DNA from: Bacillus badius NBRC 15713
GTDB lineage: Bacteria; Bacillota; Bacilli; Bacillales; Domibacillaceae
Direction: 5' to 3'
DNA: 64,000 nt
Assembly (NCBI RefSeq): GCF_001591605.1
Contig: NZ_BCVF01000002.1
Span: 1-64,000 of the forward strand
In this document: in pieces, positions 18,026 to 26,523 of the stretch
How positions within the stretch are numbered: the first letter of the stretch is position 1
Layout: the number at the start of each line of letters is the position of its first letter
The notes under the pieces: model-generated
What the model saw: only the letters and a program-made list of their open reading frames with translations
Told to the model about the DNA's origin: nothing
Database searches by the model: none
Translations under genes and position numbers: made by a program

Positions 18026-18565
18026 TTACTTGTTTCTCAAGTATTCATTTTGTAGAATTCCCATATGAATGATGTCATGCCATTCACCATTTCTAAATAG
18101 ACTCTGTCTACTATTTCCTTCCACCTGGAAACCAATTTTAGTGTACAAACGAATAGCTCTATCATTGAATGAAAATACTTTAAGGGAAACTCGATGGAGG
18201 TTCATTTCGTAAAAAACATAATCCATCAGTAATTTCAAACCCTCTGAACCATAGCCTTTTCCCCAATATTCCTTTTCCCCGATATCAATAATACATTCAG
18301 CATTTCTATTTTTATAATCTATGTTGATTAATGATACAATGCCAATTGGTATTTCTTTCCCTCTTTCAACCATGATATAGCTTTTGGCTGTAGGCGATCC
18401 CAAAATAACATGATCAACAAATTCTTTAGTTGCTTCCATCGGATAAACATCCAAAGATGGGTTGGTTGAATGCATAACTTCCAAATCATTTCGCCACTTG
18501 TTATAAAGTTCTGTATCTTCCTTTGTCATCTTTCTTAATCTCATTCTTGAGGATTCAAACAACAT
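18026..18565 (-). CDS. GNAT acetyltransferase (RimJ/RimL type), IS cargo
   Basis: A 179-residue GNAT-fold acetyltransferase: N-terminal RLRKMTKEDTELYNKW, the acetyl-CoA loop region GEKEYWGKGYGSEGLKLL near residue 95 and the C-terminal NDRAIRLYTKIGFQVEG motif. Relatives acetylate ribosomal protein N-termini, antibiotics or small amines; the substrate is unknown. ATG 18565 follows aaggag by 8 bases, and that site lies at the end of tetR, so the two are translationally linked. Both sit between the terminal repeats of the ISL3-type element, which suggests a selectable trait. Confidence 0.85.
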   Translation of the reverse strand: MLFESSRMRLRKMTKEDTELYNKWRNDLEVMHSTNPSLDVYPMEATKEFVDHVILGSPTAKSYIMVERGKEIPIGIVSLINIDYKNRNAECIIDIGEKEYWGKGYGSEGLKLLMDYVFYEMNLHRVSLKVFSFNDRAIRLYTKIGFQVEGNSRQSLFRNGEWHDIIHMGILQNEYLRNK

Positions 18566-18570
18566 AACAA

Positions 18571-19200
18571 TCACTCCTTATTTGCAGATTTTGGATTAAT
18601 TAATATTTCTAAAGTGAAAAGTAAAACAGATAATTGCTCCTTTACTTTTGTTTGTTCATGTCCCAGTTGAAACGTGTCTAACATCAAGCCGTCTATAAAT
18701 GATACAAGATACCGTGCAATAGAACGAGTAGATTGTTGAGGTCTAAATTCTCCTTTACGTTTGCCTTCATTTAATACTTCTTCTATAGCTTCAATAATTC
18801 GATTGTAGCGTTCAGAAATGTAAGGAAAATTATCTTTATCATTTGCGTAATTAGATGACAAAAAGAATTCCGCTCTTGCATAGAGCAATGTTTGGTCAAT
18901 TCTCTCAATATATAATCGCTGTTCTTCAACCCAGTTTTTTAATTGTAGCCATATTGAACCTTCATCAGACGACACAAAATATTGAATGTCTTTTTGGTCA
19001 TCATATTTTAAGACTTCGAGAAAAACGTCTTCAATATTATCAAAGTAACTATATAATGCACCTCTTGAGATTCCAGCTTTGTCCATAATGTCTTGCATAG
19101 ATGTGTGAACAAACCCTTTTTTAATAAAAACTTTCTTGGCTGTTTCTACTAATTCTTTTTTTCTCTCCTTTTTATATTCTTCGCTAACTTTAGGTGCCAT
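18571..19200 (-). CDS. TetR/AcrR-family repressor, IS cargo
   Basis: A 209-residue TetR regulator. The DNA-binding part is classic: ETAKKVFIKKGFVHTSMQDI followed by MDKAGISRGALYSYFDNIED; the C-terminal ligand domain is unassigned. ATG 19200 sits 5 bases after ggaggtgg. The promoter upstream is buried in a long inverted repeat (19240-19297), so it is probably autoregulated and controls the acetyltransferase that follows it. It lies inside the ISL3-type element. Confidence 0.9.
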   Translation of the reverse strand: MAPKVSEEYKKERKKELVETAKKVFIKKGFVHTSMQDIMDKAGISRGALYSYFDNIEDVFLEVLKYDDQKDIQYFVSSDEGSIWLQLKNWVEEQRLYIERIDQTLLYARAEFFLSSNYANDKDNFPYISERYNRIIEAIEEVLNEGKRKGEFRPQQSTRSIARYLVSFIDGLMLDTFQLGHEQTKVKEQLSVLLFTLEILINPKSANKE

Positions 19201-19239
19201 AAAGCCACCTCCATAATAATTGATAAGAGACACACCAAT

Positions 19240-19300
19240 AAACTATACACTAATGTCGTTTTACAGCATCAATTATAACGACATTAGTGTATAGTTTCAA
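19240..19300 (-). promoter_or_regulatory. tetR promoter with paired operator arms
   Basis: On the minus strand TTGAAA (19300-19295) and TATAAT (19277-19272) are 17 bases apart. The arm aaactatacactaatgtcgtt (19240-19260) is repeated inverted at 19277-19297, 21 of 21 bases, with 16 bases between. One arm fills the promoter spacer and the other lies just downstream of the start site, an arrangement suited to tight autorepression by the TetR protein. Confidence 0.75.
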
Positions 19301-19452
19301 GAGTTGTGAATATTATTTTGTAAATAAGGTGGGGAATTTATTCATAATCGGTGTGTTAAAATGAGCAAAACAATTGAATTGTTGTAATGTAAGTTAGTTG
19401 TTTTTTACTTTCAAAAATTCTATTGTGCTTCCACACTAAAATCCGAATACCC

Positions 19453-19944
19453 AAAAATATTAAATATATTGCTGCTGCTACTAACGCGCGCGAAGAACCA
19501 ACTGGCGGGGTGCCTACAACCGAAATCGTTCAGCTGCCCAATGGGAGTGTGGGACAAATACCAGGTACTTCTTTGAGCGCTTATGAGCAGATACGCAATC
19601 GTTACATGGAACTTGCTGGTATACGTGGCTTTGATGTAAGCCCTAAAGATCGTGGATACATCATGGAATTGCTCTCTTATGACATAGACATTGAAAAAGC
19701 GCTTAGTTGGCTGGAAGAGTGTTTTGCTGAGTTCAATCCAAAACATTCAAGAGACAAGATCAACAGCTTTGGGTACTGTTTGCCTAAAATCTTAGACCAT
19801 CATTTTGCAGAAAAGGAAGCTGATAAGAATGGCCAGAAAGTTTACCAGTATCGCAGACGTGATGGCCGATCTGCAAGCAAAGGTAAATCGGTGGAACAAG
19901 CCTACCGAGAACTTGAAGAAGCCAGAAGAGCTTGGGGCGGCTGA
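19453..19944 (+). pseudogene. Phage replisome organiser, C-terminal fragment
   Basis: An open frame enters from the IS end without its own start. It carries GGVPTTEIVQLPNG and a C-terminal domain with RNRYMELAGIRGFDVSPKD, IEKALSWLEECFAEF and INSFGYCLPKILDHHF, typical of the C-terminus of phage replication-initiation proteins that act with a DnaC-like loader. The front of the gene is missing, so it is a fragment. It overlaps the loader gene that follows by 116 bases, as such phage gene pairs often do. Confidence 0.6.
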
Positions 19945-20734
19945 ATACGAGTGTGCCATTTGCAGAGACACGGAGTTAGTGTATTACCAAGAGGCAGCCA
20001 CCAACGGCTTGCTATATGAATTTGCCAAGCCTTGTGAATGCCGTGAGAGAAAAGCATGGAAGAGGCGATTTAAACAATCCCTGATTCCAGAGGAGTTTAC
20101 CCAAGCGAACTTTGAAAACTATGAAACCTCATCACCGGTTCAGAGGGACATGCTGGAGCTAACAAAGAGGTATAGGTCCTTGTTCAAGATCAGCAAGCAA
20201 GTTGATGAGAAAAAGAAACGCATTCCAGCTCATAACTTTGGACTGATTGCCGTTTTTGGAGAACAGCGACTAAAAGAAATGCCCTCTTCAGAGAGAGCAG
20301 TGTTAAAGCAGCAGCATAACAACTTCGGGATTAGCAAAACACACTTGCAGATAGCTTTATCCAAGCAGTTGATCAAAGAAGGATTTAACGTACTCGTTGT
20401 TTCAGATGTTTCGTTCATGGAAGAGCTTATGCAAGCGAAGAAGATGGATGATGAGGGAGAAACTAATTATCGTCTCTTAAGTGGTGCTTTATCAGCGGAT
20501 GTACTCATTTGGAATGACATCGGGAAAGTGAGTTGGACAGAGGCGCGTGAACGGATGTATTACACAATCATTAACGAACGATACCGCAAGCAAAAGCCGA
20601 TTGTTTTTAACAGCAATGAAGATCGAGGGACACTTGCCGACAAAATTGGATATGCAGCGGCAAGTAGGTTGATTGGAGAATGCGGAGAGTATCTGTTAGA
20701 GGCAGAAGGAGTAGATTGGAGGTTAAAACGATGA
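19829..20734 (+). CDS. DnaC/DnaI-like phage helicase loader
   Basis: About 301 residues. The N-terminal part has a zinc-binding pattern (CAICRDTEL and later CECRERK), and the C-terminal AAA+ part matches phage DnaC/IstB-type loaders, with VLVVSDVSFMEELMQA, RYRKQKPIVFNSNEDRGTLA and AAASRLIGECG. The Walker A region is degenerate: NNFGISKTHL instead of GxxGxGKS/T, and Walker B reads VLIWNDIG instead of VLxxDDxG. ATG 19829 has aaggaag upstream. Activity is doubtful without the usual nucleotide-binding residues, though some phage relatives may share this form. Confidence 0.75.
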   Translation: MARKFTSIADVMADLQAKVNRWNKPTENLKKPEELGAAEYECAICRDTELVYYQEAATNGLLYEFAKPCECRERKAWKRRFKQSLIPEEFTQANFENYETSSPVQRDMLELTKRYRSLFKISKQVDEKKKRIPAHNFGLIAVFGEQRLKEMPSSERAVLKQQHNNFGISKTHLQIALSKQLIKEGFNVLVVSDVSFMEELMQAKKMDDEGETNYRLLSGALSADVLIWNDIGKVSWTEARERMYYTIINERYRKQKPIVFNSNEDRGTLADKIGYAAASRLIGECGEYLLEAEGVDWRLKR

Positions 20735-20919
20735 TGTGCAATTTATGCAACGGTACTTATGTAGTCACAAATGATATTGGATTTGGGTGGATGAAGCAGC
20801 CTTGTCTCAAATGCGGTCCAATGCCGGAAGAGATTTGGAAGAAGAAACATGCGAGTTTTAAAAAGAGATTGCATGAAGCTATGCGGCAAGCTGAACTTGT
20901 TGGGAAGGATGCAAGTTGA
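20731..20919 (+). CDS. Small phage zinc-binding protein
   Basis: A 62-residue protein starting at ATG 20731, overlapping the loader stop by 4 bases. It has two Cys pairs, MCNLCNGT and CLKCGPM, that would form a zinc ribbon, then a basic helix. Small proteins like this are common between the loader and resolvase genes of Firmicutes prophages; function unknown. Confidence 0.6.
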   Translation: MMCNLCNGTYVVTNDIGFGWMKQPCLKCGPMPEEIWKKKHASFKKRLHEAMRQAELVGKDAS

Positions 20920-21359
20920 GAAAGGCGAGGTCAAAATATGGCTCTAAGAAAGTGGTGGTGGACGGCATCACTTTCGATAGCAAAGCCGAAGCGAGGTATT
21001 ATAAGCATCTGAAACGGCTACAGGCGAATGATCAAATTCTCTTCTTTCGGACTCAGCCGCGGTACTTGCTCCAAGAAGCTTTTACGAAGAATGGGGTCCT
21101 CCATGAAAAAATTGAATATGCAGCTGATTTTGAAGTGCACCACAAGGACGGAAGTATCGAAGTGATAGACATCAGGGAAGCAGAGACTGAAGCCTTCAAA
21201 ATCAAGCGGAAGTTGTTTGAGAAGAAGTATCCTCATACTTTGAGTTTGCTTACATATAGTCCTGATCATGAGGGGTTTTTGCCAACGAAAGAGTATCGAG
21301 TTTATGTGAGGAAGAAAATGAAGATGAGAGGGAGAAAGCGCGTTAAGGATATACATTGA
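20916..21359 (+). CDS. DUF1064 phage protein, resolvase-like nuclease
   Basis: A 147-residue protein with the DUF1064 pattern: SKYGSKKVVVDGITFDSKAE, ARYYKHLKRL, and the nuclease-like stretch YAADFEVHHKDGSIEVIDIR. Families of this type belong to the PD-(D/E)XK fold and replace Holliday-junction resolvases in phages. In most relatives the last motif is followed by K; here it reads DIREAETEAF. It starts with TTG 20916, overlapping the preceding stop. The last gene of the phage fragment. Confidence 0.75.
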   Translation: MRKARSKYGSKKVVVDGITFDSKAEARYYKHLKRLQANDQILFFRTQPRYLLQEAFTKNGVLHEKIEYAADFEVHHKDGSIEVIDIREAETEAFKIKRKLFEKKYPHTLSLLTYSPDHEGFLPTKEYRVYVRKKMKMRGRKRVKDIH

Positions 21360-21424
21360 TAACAGGAAGAAGAACAAACGCGGCACTGAGTCGTAATAGA
21401 CGCAAAATGCGCCATAAACGAGAA

Positions 21425-21454
21425 AACACGAACATCGAAAAAGATGTTCGTGTT
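21425..21454. terminator. Bidirectional terminator hairpin
   Basis: Perfect 12-base stem aacacgaacatc / gatgttcgtgtt with a gaaaaa loop between the phage fragment and the convergent AhpD-like gene. Confidence 0.75.
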
Positions 21455-21460
21455 GATTAA

Positions 21461-21901
21461 CTATTCTTCCGTTGCTGTATTTCCCATTGCGATAGAAATT
21501 CTATTCCAGCTGTTGATTTGATTAATAATAAGAACAAGGTCAACATATTGTTTCTCGTTATAATGTTCACGTACTCGCTGATATAGGTCGTTTGGAACTC
21601 TTTTGGTAGGAATTAGAGTAATGTGTTCGGACAGTTCGAAAGCAACTTTCTCTTCAGAAGAATAAAAATCACATTCATTCCAAGCACTTAAACAGTAAAT
21701 GCGTTTTTCAGTTTCACCCATTTTCCGAGCATCGCTTGTATGCATATTTAAGCAGTATGCACAACCGTTTATTTGAGAGACCCTTATTTTTATAAGCTCT
21801 CTTAGCTTTCTGTTGATAGAAGATTTCTTGGTGTATTTCTCCATTTGCATCATAATATCCATACCTTCTGAGCCTACATTGTAATAGTCTAATCTTTTCA
21901 A
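21461..21901 (-). CDS. Carboxymuconolactone decarboxylase / AhpD-like protein
   Basis: A 146-residue protein of the AhpD-like family with the redox motif INGCAYCLNMH (CxxC plus downstream His) near residue 48, after the RKLRELIKIRVSQ helix. Relatives protect against peroxides or have unknown roles. The start is TTG 21901, with aaaggagtg about 9 bases upstream. Monocistronic, ended by the hairpin at 21425. Confidence 0.85.
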   Translation of the reverse strand: MKRLDYYNVGSEGMDIMMQMEKYTKKSSINRKLRELIKIRVSQINGCAYCLNMHTSDARKMGETEKRIYCLSAWNECDFYSSEEKVAFELSEHITLIPTKRVPNDLYQRVREHYNEKQYVDLVLIINQINSWNRISIAMGNTATEE

Positions 21902-22081
21902 GTTTATTCACTCCTTTACATTCATAAATTAACTATAAGCGATTTCGAACATACGTGCTAATGGTAAGGCTTGGAATTAGTAGGTTGTATCTCGTAAATA
22001 GGATTTTTTAGAAAGCTATGTCGTAGTTCGTTGAAAATGTGAAGGAGTGTAATAAACATAAAAAAATCACCTATTAGGTGA

Positions 22082-22630
22082 TTAAGCTGGTTTGACCACT
22101 TTGAGTTCTCTAAGAATTAGTAGAACACCGACTCCATACGAAATCGAAATGGCCAAAGGGACTAGATTAAATGCGAGTTCAATAAAGAACCCGCCTAAGA
22201 TGAAAGAGGATATACAAGCGGCAAGAGTGACAAATAAGTAAGCTTTGCTTTTGTAAATCCACATATAGGGCAGAAAGTGAGATCCTGCTAATAACCCGAT
22301 GGTAAAAGGGATATATTCAGGGATGTGCGTATACACGATGATAAATACAGGTATGTAAAATGCTTGTATAGCTGCAACCATTCCACCTAACGTACCTAAT
22401 GGATTATCACTAGATAAAAGATTAACATTCACTATTTTGCCTAGTAGGACTCCAAATGGGAAAATGACACTTAATCCAAAAATCCATATAAGAGATAGGG
22501 TCTTCGTTGGAAAAAATAAGGGCATAAAGGCAAATAATAAAAAGACAATAGCGCCGGATAATAAAATAGGATAGCCCTTCTTTCCAGTAAAGATGATATC
22601 AGTTTGTAATTGTTCAAGTGTTCGGTTCAT
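22082..22630 (-). CDS. DUF7010-type membrane protein
   Basis: About 182 residues with six predicted membrane helices. The start at ATG 22630 (aaaggagtg upstream) gives MNRTLEQLQTDIIFTGKKGY, a typical start for this small family of uncharacterised Bacillus integral membrane proteins. Features such as YPILLSGAIVFLLFAFMP and GFFIELAFNLVPLAISISYG support it. Function unknown. Confidence 0.7.
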   Translation of the reverse strand: MNRTLEQLQTDIIFTGKKGYPILLSGAIVFLLFAFMPLFFPTKTLSLIWIFGLSVIFPFGVLLGKIVNVNLLSSDNPLGTLGGMVAAIQAFYIPVFIIVYTHIPEYIPFTIGLLAGSHFLPYMWIYKSKAYLFVTLAACISSFILGGFFIELAFNLVPLAISISYGVGVLLILRELKVVKPA

Positions 22631-22724
22631 ATATGTATGCACTCCTTTATAGCGAATTACCAACTTCTACAATTTAACAGTTTTTCAATGTATTTACTAC
22701 TATTATTTTATTCAAGATAACTAT

Positions 22725-22920
22725 AATGAAAAGGTTTATGCATAGTACGTGGAAAATTTTTATCTACTTTAAATTCCTTCGACAGCTCAAGATAACTTTT
22801 TGCCCCATCTAGATAACGTAAAACAATCTGTAATTTTTCTTCTGCATTAAATTTAATCACAAAAACACCCCGTAAATGTTAATTTGTGTCTAACATTTAC
22901 GGGGCAGTTCATGTTAAAAC
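22725..22920 (-). mobile_element. IS3-type left end with truncated orfA
   Basis: Reading on the minus strand, gaactgccccgtaaatgtta begins an IS-like end, followed at 22860 by a GTG-started frame, IKFNAEEKLQIVLRYLDGAK then SYLELSKEFKVDKN, the helix-turn-helix front of an IS3-type OrfA. It is cut off near 22725; the rest of the element is absent. Confidence 0.65.
22868..22904 (-). terminator. Hairpin inside the IS end
   Basis: Perfect 14-base stem ccccgtaaatgtta / taacatttacgggg, 9-base loop, then ttttt on the minus strand. IS elements often carry such a hairpin to block read-through from neighbouring promoters into the transposase. Confidence 0.6.
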
Positions 22921-23213
22921 GAATATCTTTATAAGGTGCAAAATCATTTGTTTTAGGACCCATATAGAACTCATCCTTTATATCTTGAAGGATAGATGCA
23001 AACTGATTTCGTAGTAGTGTTTAATGTGTATTGTGGGTAACTGGCAGCGCATCAATGAGAAGAATCATTTGAAATAGTGCCAATGAATGAAACAAAGTAA
23101 CATAAGGAAGTGTAGTCAACGAATAGCTTTAGTTTAAAGAAGAGTTGTTGACGAAACTGGTCAACAACCCTCATTTTTCATCCGAATTAATCAGAATTCA
23201 CACACATTAAACC
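22921..23213. other. Non-coding stretch before the rib promoter
   Basis: No coding frame with a start signal on either strand. Includes a small hairpin gttgacgaaactggtcaac near 23147-23166. Lies at the boundary between AT-rich accessory DNA and the GC-richer core region. Confidence 0.4.
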
Positions 23214-23243
23214 TTGACACAATCGTATTCCTAGAGTGATAAT
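23214..23243 (+). promoter_or_regulatory. Promoter of the riboflavin operon
   Basis: TTGACA (23214-23219) and GATAAT (23238-23243), spacer 18 (TGATAA gives 17). It lies directly upstream of the FMN riboswitch. Confidence 0.75.
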
Positions 23244-23263
23244 AAGAATTAACTTGAATAGTG

Positions 23264-23402
<139 letters not shown>

Positions 23403-23451
23403 AAGTATTTTAAAAACAGGTTTTAAAATGCTTATTTGGCTATGCCTTTTG

Positions 23452-23490
23452 CGCCCCGTATATATTATATATACGGGGCTTTGTTGGTTT
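23452..23490 (+). terminator. Riboswitch-linked terminator
   Basis: gccccgtatatat / atatatacggggc followed by tttgttggttt, 50 bases after the aptamer and 60 before ribD. It is the expected expression platform. Confidence 0.85.
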
Positions 23491-23549
23491 ATTGGCTGTA
23501 AACCATTCATTGGACGAAAATATTTAGGAATCGAGAGAGGACTAGCGAA

Positions 23550-24638
23550 ATGTTAAAGGAACAGTATATGGAGTTAGCCCTGTCGCTTGCGGAAGGAGTG
23601 AAGGGACAGACATCTCCGAATCCGCCAGTCGGTGCGGTGGTCGTGAAGGACGGCCGTGTCATCGGAATGGGCGCCCATTTGAAAGCGGGCGAAGCCCATG
23701 CGGAGGTTCATGCTCTTCGTGCGGCCGGAAAGGAAGCGGCCGGTGCCGATTTATATGTAACATTAGAGCCTTGTTCACACTATGGAAAGACGCCGCCATG
23801 CGCGAATTTAGTAGCTTCCTCTGGGATTAAGAGGGTATTTATCGCGACGGTGGACCCGAATCCTAGAGTGAGCGGAAAAGGCGTGCAGAAGCTGGAATCT
23901 GCCGGAATTGAAGTAGAGATTGGAGTCTGCCGGGAAAGAGCAGATCGCTTGTTAGAACCGTTTTTTCATTTTATTCAGCATCAAACCCCATTCGTCACAA
24001 TGAAAACAGCCATTACAGCCGATGGCAAAACAGCTGCCTACACAGGCCATAGCCGCTGGATTACTGATCAGCCGGCAAGGGAAGATGTTCATTGTCTCAG
24101 ACATGAGCATGACGCGATCCTCGTCGGTGTCAATACCGTTCTTCAGGATAACCCTCTCCTGACCACCCGTTTGCCCCACGGAGGAAAACACCCCATTCGA
24201 GTCATTTTAGACACGCATTTACGTATACCCATCACAGCAAATGTTATTGAAAACAAAGAAGCCGATACGATCATCGTTTGCGGTAGTGAAGCCTCTCTAG
24301 ACAAAGAGGAAGCGCTTATCGCGGCTGGCGCTGATGTGATTCGCCTGGAGACGGCCGATATTCATATCCCGCTTCTTCTGGAAAAGTTAGGAGAAGAAGA
24401 GATCATGACGCTGCTTGTCGAAGGCGGGGGCGAAGTGAACGCTTCGTTCTTTCAGGAGAAAGCCTTTCAACGAATCGTCATCTATATGGCACCTAAATTG
24501 ATCGGCGGCAAAATGGCGCCCACCCCATTTGCGGGAGAAGGCTTCCCGACGATGGATGAGTCCATCCAGCTAGTGTTTGATAAGGTGGAGATGATTGGAC
24601 AAGATATTAAGATTACAGCTTCGCGGAAGGAAGGGTAA
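23550..24638 (+). CDS. ribD: Riboflavin deaminase-reductase RibD
   Basis: Bifunctional 362-residue enzyme: the N-terminal deaminase (about residues 1-145) has the zinc site AHAEVHAL and EPCSHYGKTPPC, and the C-terminal reductase has TADGKTAAYTGHSRWIT and LLVEGGGEVNASFF. It deaminates and then reduces the pyrimidine product of GTP cyclohydrolase II. First gene of ribD-ribE-ribBA-ribH under the FMN riboswitch. ATG 23550; ribosome binding site gagagga. Confidence 0.97.
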   Translation: MLKEQYMELALSLAEGVKGQTSPNPPVGAVVVKDGRVIGMGAHLKAGEAHAEVHALRAAGKEAAGADLYVTLEPCSHYGKTPPCANLVASSGIKRVFIATVDPNPRVSGKGVQKLESAGIEVEIGVCRERADRLLEPFFHFIQHQTPFVTMKTAITADGKTAAYTGHSRWITDQPAREDVHCLRHEHDAILVGVNTVLQDNPLLTTRLPHGGKHPIRVILDTHLRIPITANVIENKEADTIIVCGSEASLDKEEALIAAGADVIRLETADIHIPLLLEKLGEEEIMTLLVEGGGEVNASFFQEKAFQRIVIYMAPKLIGGKMAPTPFAGEGFPTMDESIQLVFDKVEMIGQDIKITASRKEG

Positions 24639-24643
24639 CCATA

Positions 24644-25291
24644 TTGTTCACAGGCATAATTGAAGAAATCGGCATGATAGAAGAAGTGCTTGCCCAAAAC
24701 AAATCGATGCAGCTGACCATTACGGCTCACAAGGTGCTTGAGGATGTCCGGCTCGGGGACAGCATTGCGGTCAATGGAGTCTGTTTAACAGTTACAAGCT
24801 TCACTTCCGAACGCTTTACAGTTGATGTGATGCCAGAAACGTTTCGGGACACATCCCTCAGCAGGCTCAGCCGGGGATTGAAAGTGAATTTGGAACGGGC
24901 CATGGCGGCAAACGGCCGTTTTGGCGGCCATTTCGTTTCCGGTCACATCGATGGAGTCGGTGTGATTACCGGGAAAAAGCGCGTGGAGAACGCACTTTAC
25001 ATTGATATCCAGTATTCAGCGGAGCTTTCTCCATACCTGATGCCTAAAGGCTCCATAGCGCTCGACGGCACGTCATTGACCCTCTTTTATGTATCTGAAA
25101 AAGAGCTGACCATTTCGCTTATTCCCCATACACAAGAGGAGACGATTCTAGCGGAGAAGGCGATTGGTGACCTTGTTAATATCGAGTGCGACATGCTTGC
25201 AAAATATGTAGAGCGGATGCTGAGTCGCAAGGCGGAAAAGCCGGCTTCTAACGTAACGATGGACTTATTGCAAAAACATGGCTTTGCTTAA
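24644..25291 (+). CDS. ribE: Riboflavin synthase, alpha chain
   Basis: A 215-residue trimer-forming enzyme with two similar lumazine-binding barrels. [14 protein letters not shown] is the standard start, followed by AVNGVCLTV, the repeat marker [10 protein letters not shown], and ALDGTSLTL in the second half. It dismutates two 6,7-dimethyl-8-ribityllumazine molecules to riboflavin. TTG 24644 is used as start, 5 bases after ribD. Confidence 0.96.
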   Translation: MFTGIIEEIGMIEEVLAQNKSMQLTITAHKVLEDVRLGDSIAVNGVCLTVTSFTSERFTVDVMPETFRDTSLSRLSRGLKVNLERAMAANGRFGGHFVSGHIDGVGVITGKKRVENALYIDIQYSAELSPYLMPKGSIALDGTSLTLFYVSEKELTISLIPHTQEETILAEKAIGDLVNIECDMLAKYVERMLSRKAEKPASNVTMDLLQKHGFA

Positions 25292-25313
25292 TAAAACAGA
25301 CGGGGTGAAAAAG

Positions 25314-26507
25314 ATGTTTGCATCCATAGAAGAAGCATTGGAAGATTTAAAAAAAGGAAAAGTCATCATCGTCGTGGATGATGAGGATCGGGAAAATGAA
25401 GGTGATTTTGTCGGCTTGGCCGACTTTGCGGATGCCGAGATGATCAATTTCATGGCAAAGGTTGGGCGCGGTCTCATTTGCGTACCGGTAGAAGAAGAGA
25501 AAGCGAAGCAGCTTGGGTTGAACATGATGGTCGATCACAATACCGATAGCCACGGCACGGCATTTACTGTCAGCATTGATCACGCATCCACCCATACGGG
25601 AATCAGCGCATTTGAACGGGCGGAAACGATACAGGCAATGATGAAAGAGGATGCGGCGCCGGCTGACTTTAAACGGCCCGGGCATATTTTCCCGCTGGTC
25701 GCTAAAAAGGGCGGCGTTTTAAAGAGAGCCGGCCACACAGAGGCGGCAGTGGACTTGGCGTTGATTGCCGGTCAGCAGGGCGCGGGAGTGATTTGCGAAA
25801 TTATGAAGGAAGACGGAACGATGGCGCGGCTTCCCGACTTATTCGTACTGGCCGAAGAACTTGATTTAAAAATTATTACGATCCAGCATTTGATAGAGTA
25901 CCGCCGCAAGAAAGAAGCGCTTGTTACCCGGGAAGTAACTATCGAGCTGCCGACCGAATTCGGGCATTTCCAAGCGGTCGGCTATACGGAAAAGCTGACA
26001 GGCAAGGAACACGTCGCCCTTGTTAAAGGAGAAATCGATGAAGAGGCTCCTGTACTTGTTCGGGTCCATTCTGAATGCTTAACGGGTGATGTCTTCGGCT
26101 CCTGCCGCTGTGATTGCGGCCCGCAGTTGCATGCTGCACTTCAGCAAATCGAAGAGGAGGGCCGGGGCGTGCTGCTTTATATGCGCCAGGAAGGCCGCGG
26201 GATCGGTCTTATTAATAAACTAAAGGCATATAAACTGCAAGAGCAAGGCTATGATACAGTAGAAGCAAATGAGAAGCTTGGTTTTGCGGATGATTTGCGT
26301 GACTATGGCATTGGCGCCCAAATTTTGCGGGATCTTGGCATTAAAGAGATGAAGCTGTTAACGAATAATCCGCGCAAAATTGCCGGCCTGAAAGGGTACG
26401 GGCTTGAAATCGTCGACCGGGTGCCTTTGGAAATGCCGCCGAAGGAAGAGAACCGCCGTTATTTAGAAACGAAAATCACGAAATTAGGTCATTATTTAAC
26501 TATTTAA
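25314..26507 (+). CDS. ribBA: DHBP synthase / GTP cyclohydrolase II, RibBA
   Basis: Fusion protein of about 397 residues. The first half makes 3,4-dihydroxy-2-butanone 4-phosphate ([18 protein letters not shown], then GHTEAAVDL); the second half is GTP cyclohydrolase II, with the zinc cysteines in [20 protein letters not shown] and [12 protein letters not shown] 25314 follows cggggtgaaaaag; an earlier in-frame ATG at 25278 overlaps ribE and lacks a site. It supplies both substrates of the pathway. Confidence 0.96.
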   Translation: MFASIEEALEDLKKGKVIIVVDDEDRENEGDFVGLADFADAEMINFMAKVGRGLICVPVEEEKAKQLGLNMMVDHNTDSHGTAFTVSIDHASTHTGISAFERAETIQAMMKEDAAPADFKRPGHIFPLVAKKGGVLKRAGHTEAAVDLALIAGQQGAGVICEIMKEDGTMARLPDLFVLAEELDLKIITIQHLIEYRRKKEALVTREVTIELPTEFGHFQAVGYTEKLTGKEHVALVKGEIDEEAPVLVRVHSECLTGDVFGSCRCDCGPQLHAALQQIEEEGRGVLLYMRQEGRGIGLINKLKAYKLQEQGYDTVEANEKLGFADDLRDYGIGAQILRDLGIKEMKLLTNNPRKIAGLKGYGLEIVDRVPLEMPPKEENRRYLETKITKLGHYLTI

Positions 26508-26523
26508 TCAGGGAGAGAAGAAC

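Larger units (their letters stand above)
16521..19452. mobile_element. ISL3-type insertion element carrying tetR and acetyltransferase cargo
   Basis: Left end gggtattcggattttagtgt (16521-16540, continuing ggaaag) is repeated inverted at 19428-19452 (cttccacactaaaatccgaa, then taccc), giving 24 matching terminal bases. The 7-base sequence AAAAATA abuts both outer ends (16514-16520 and 19453-19459), as a target duplication would; ISL3 usually makes 8. Between the ends lie an ISL3 transposase, broken by one amber codon, and a TetR-GNAT operon, all on the minus strand. A simple ISL3 element would end about 100 bases upstream of the transposase, and I find no internal copy of the end there, so the 1.5-kb operon looks like passenger DNA. 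Confidence 0.8.

Noticed and set aside
16521-19452. Composite transposon made of two ISL3 copies
   Set aside because: Only one transposase is present and no internal terminal repeats were found, so a single element with cargo is simpler.
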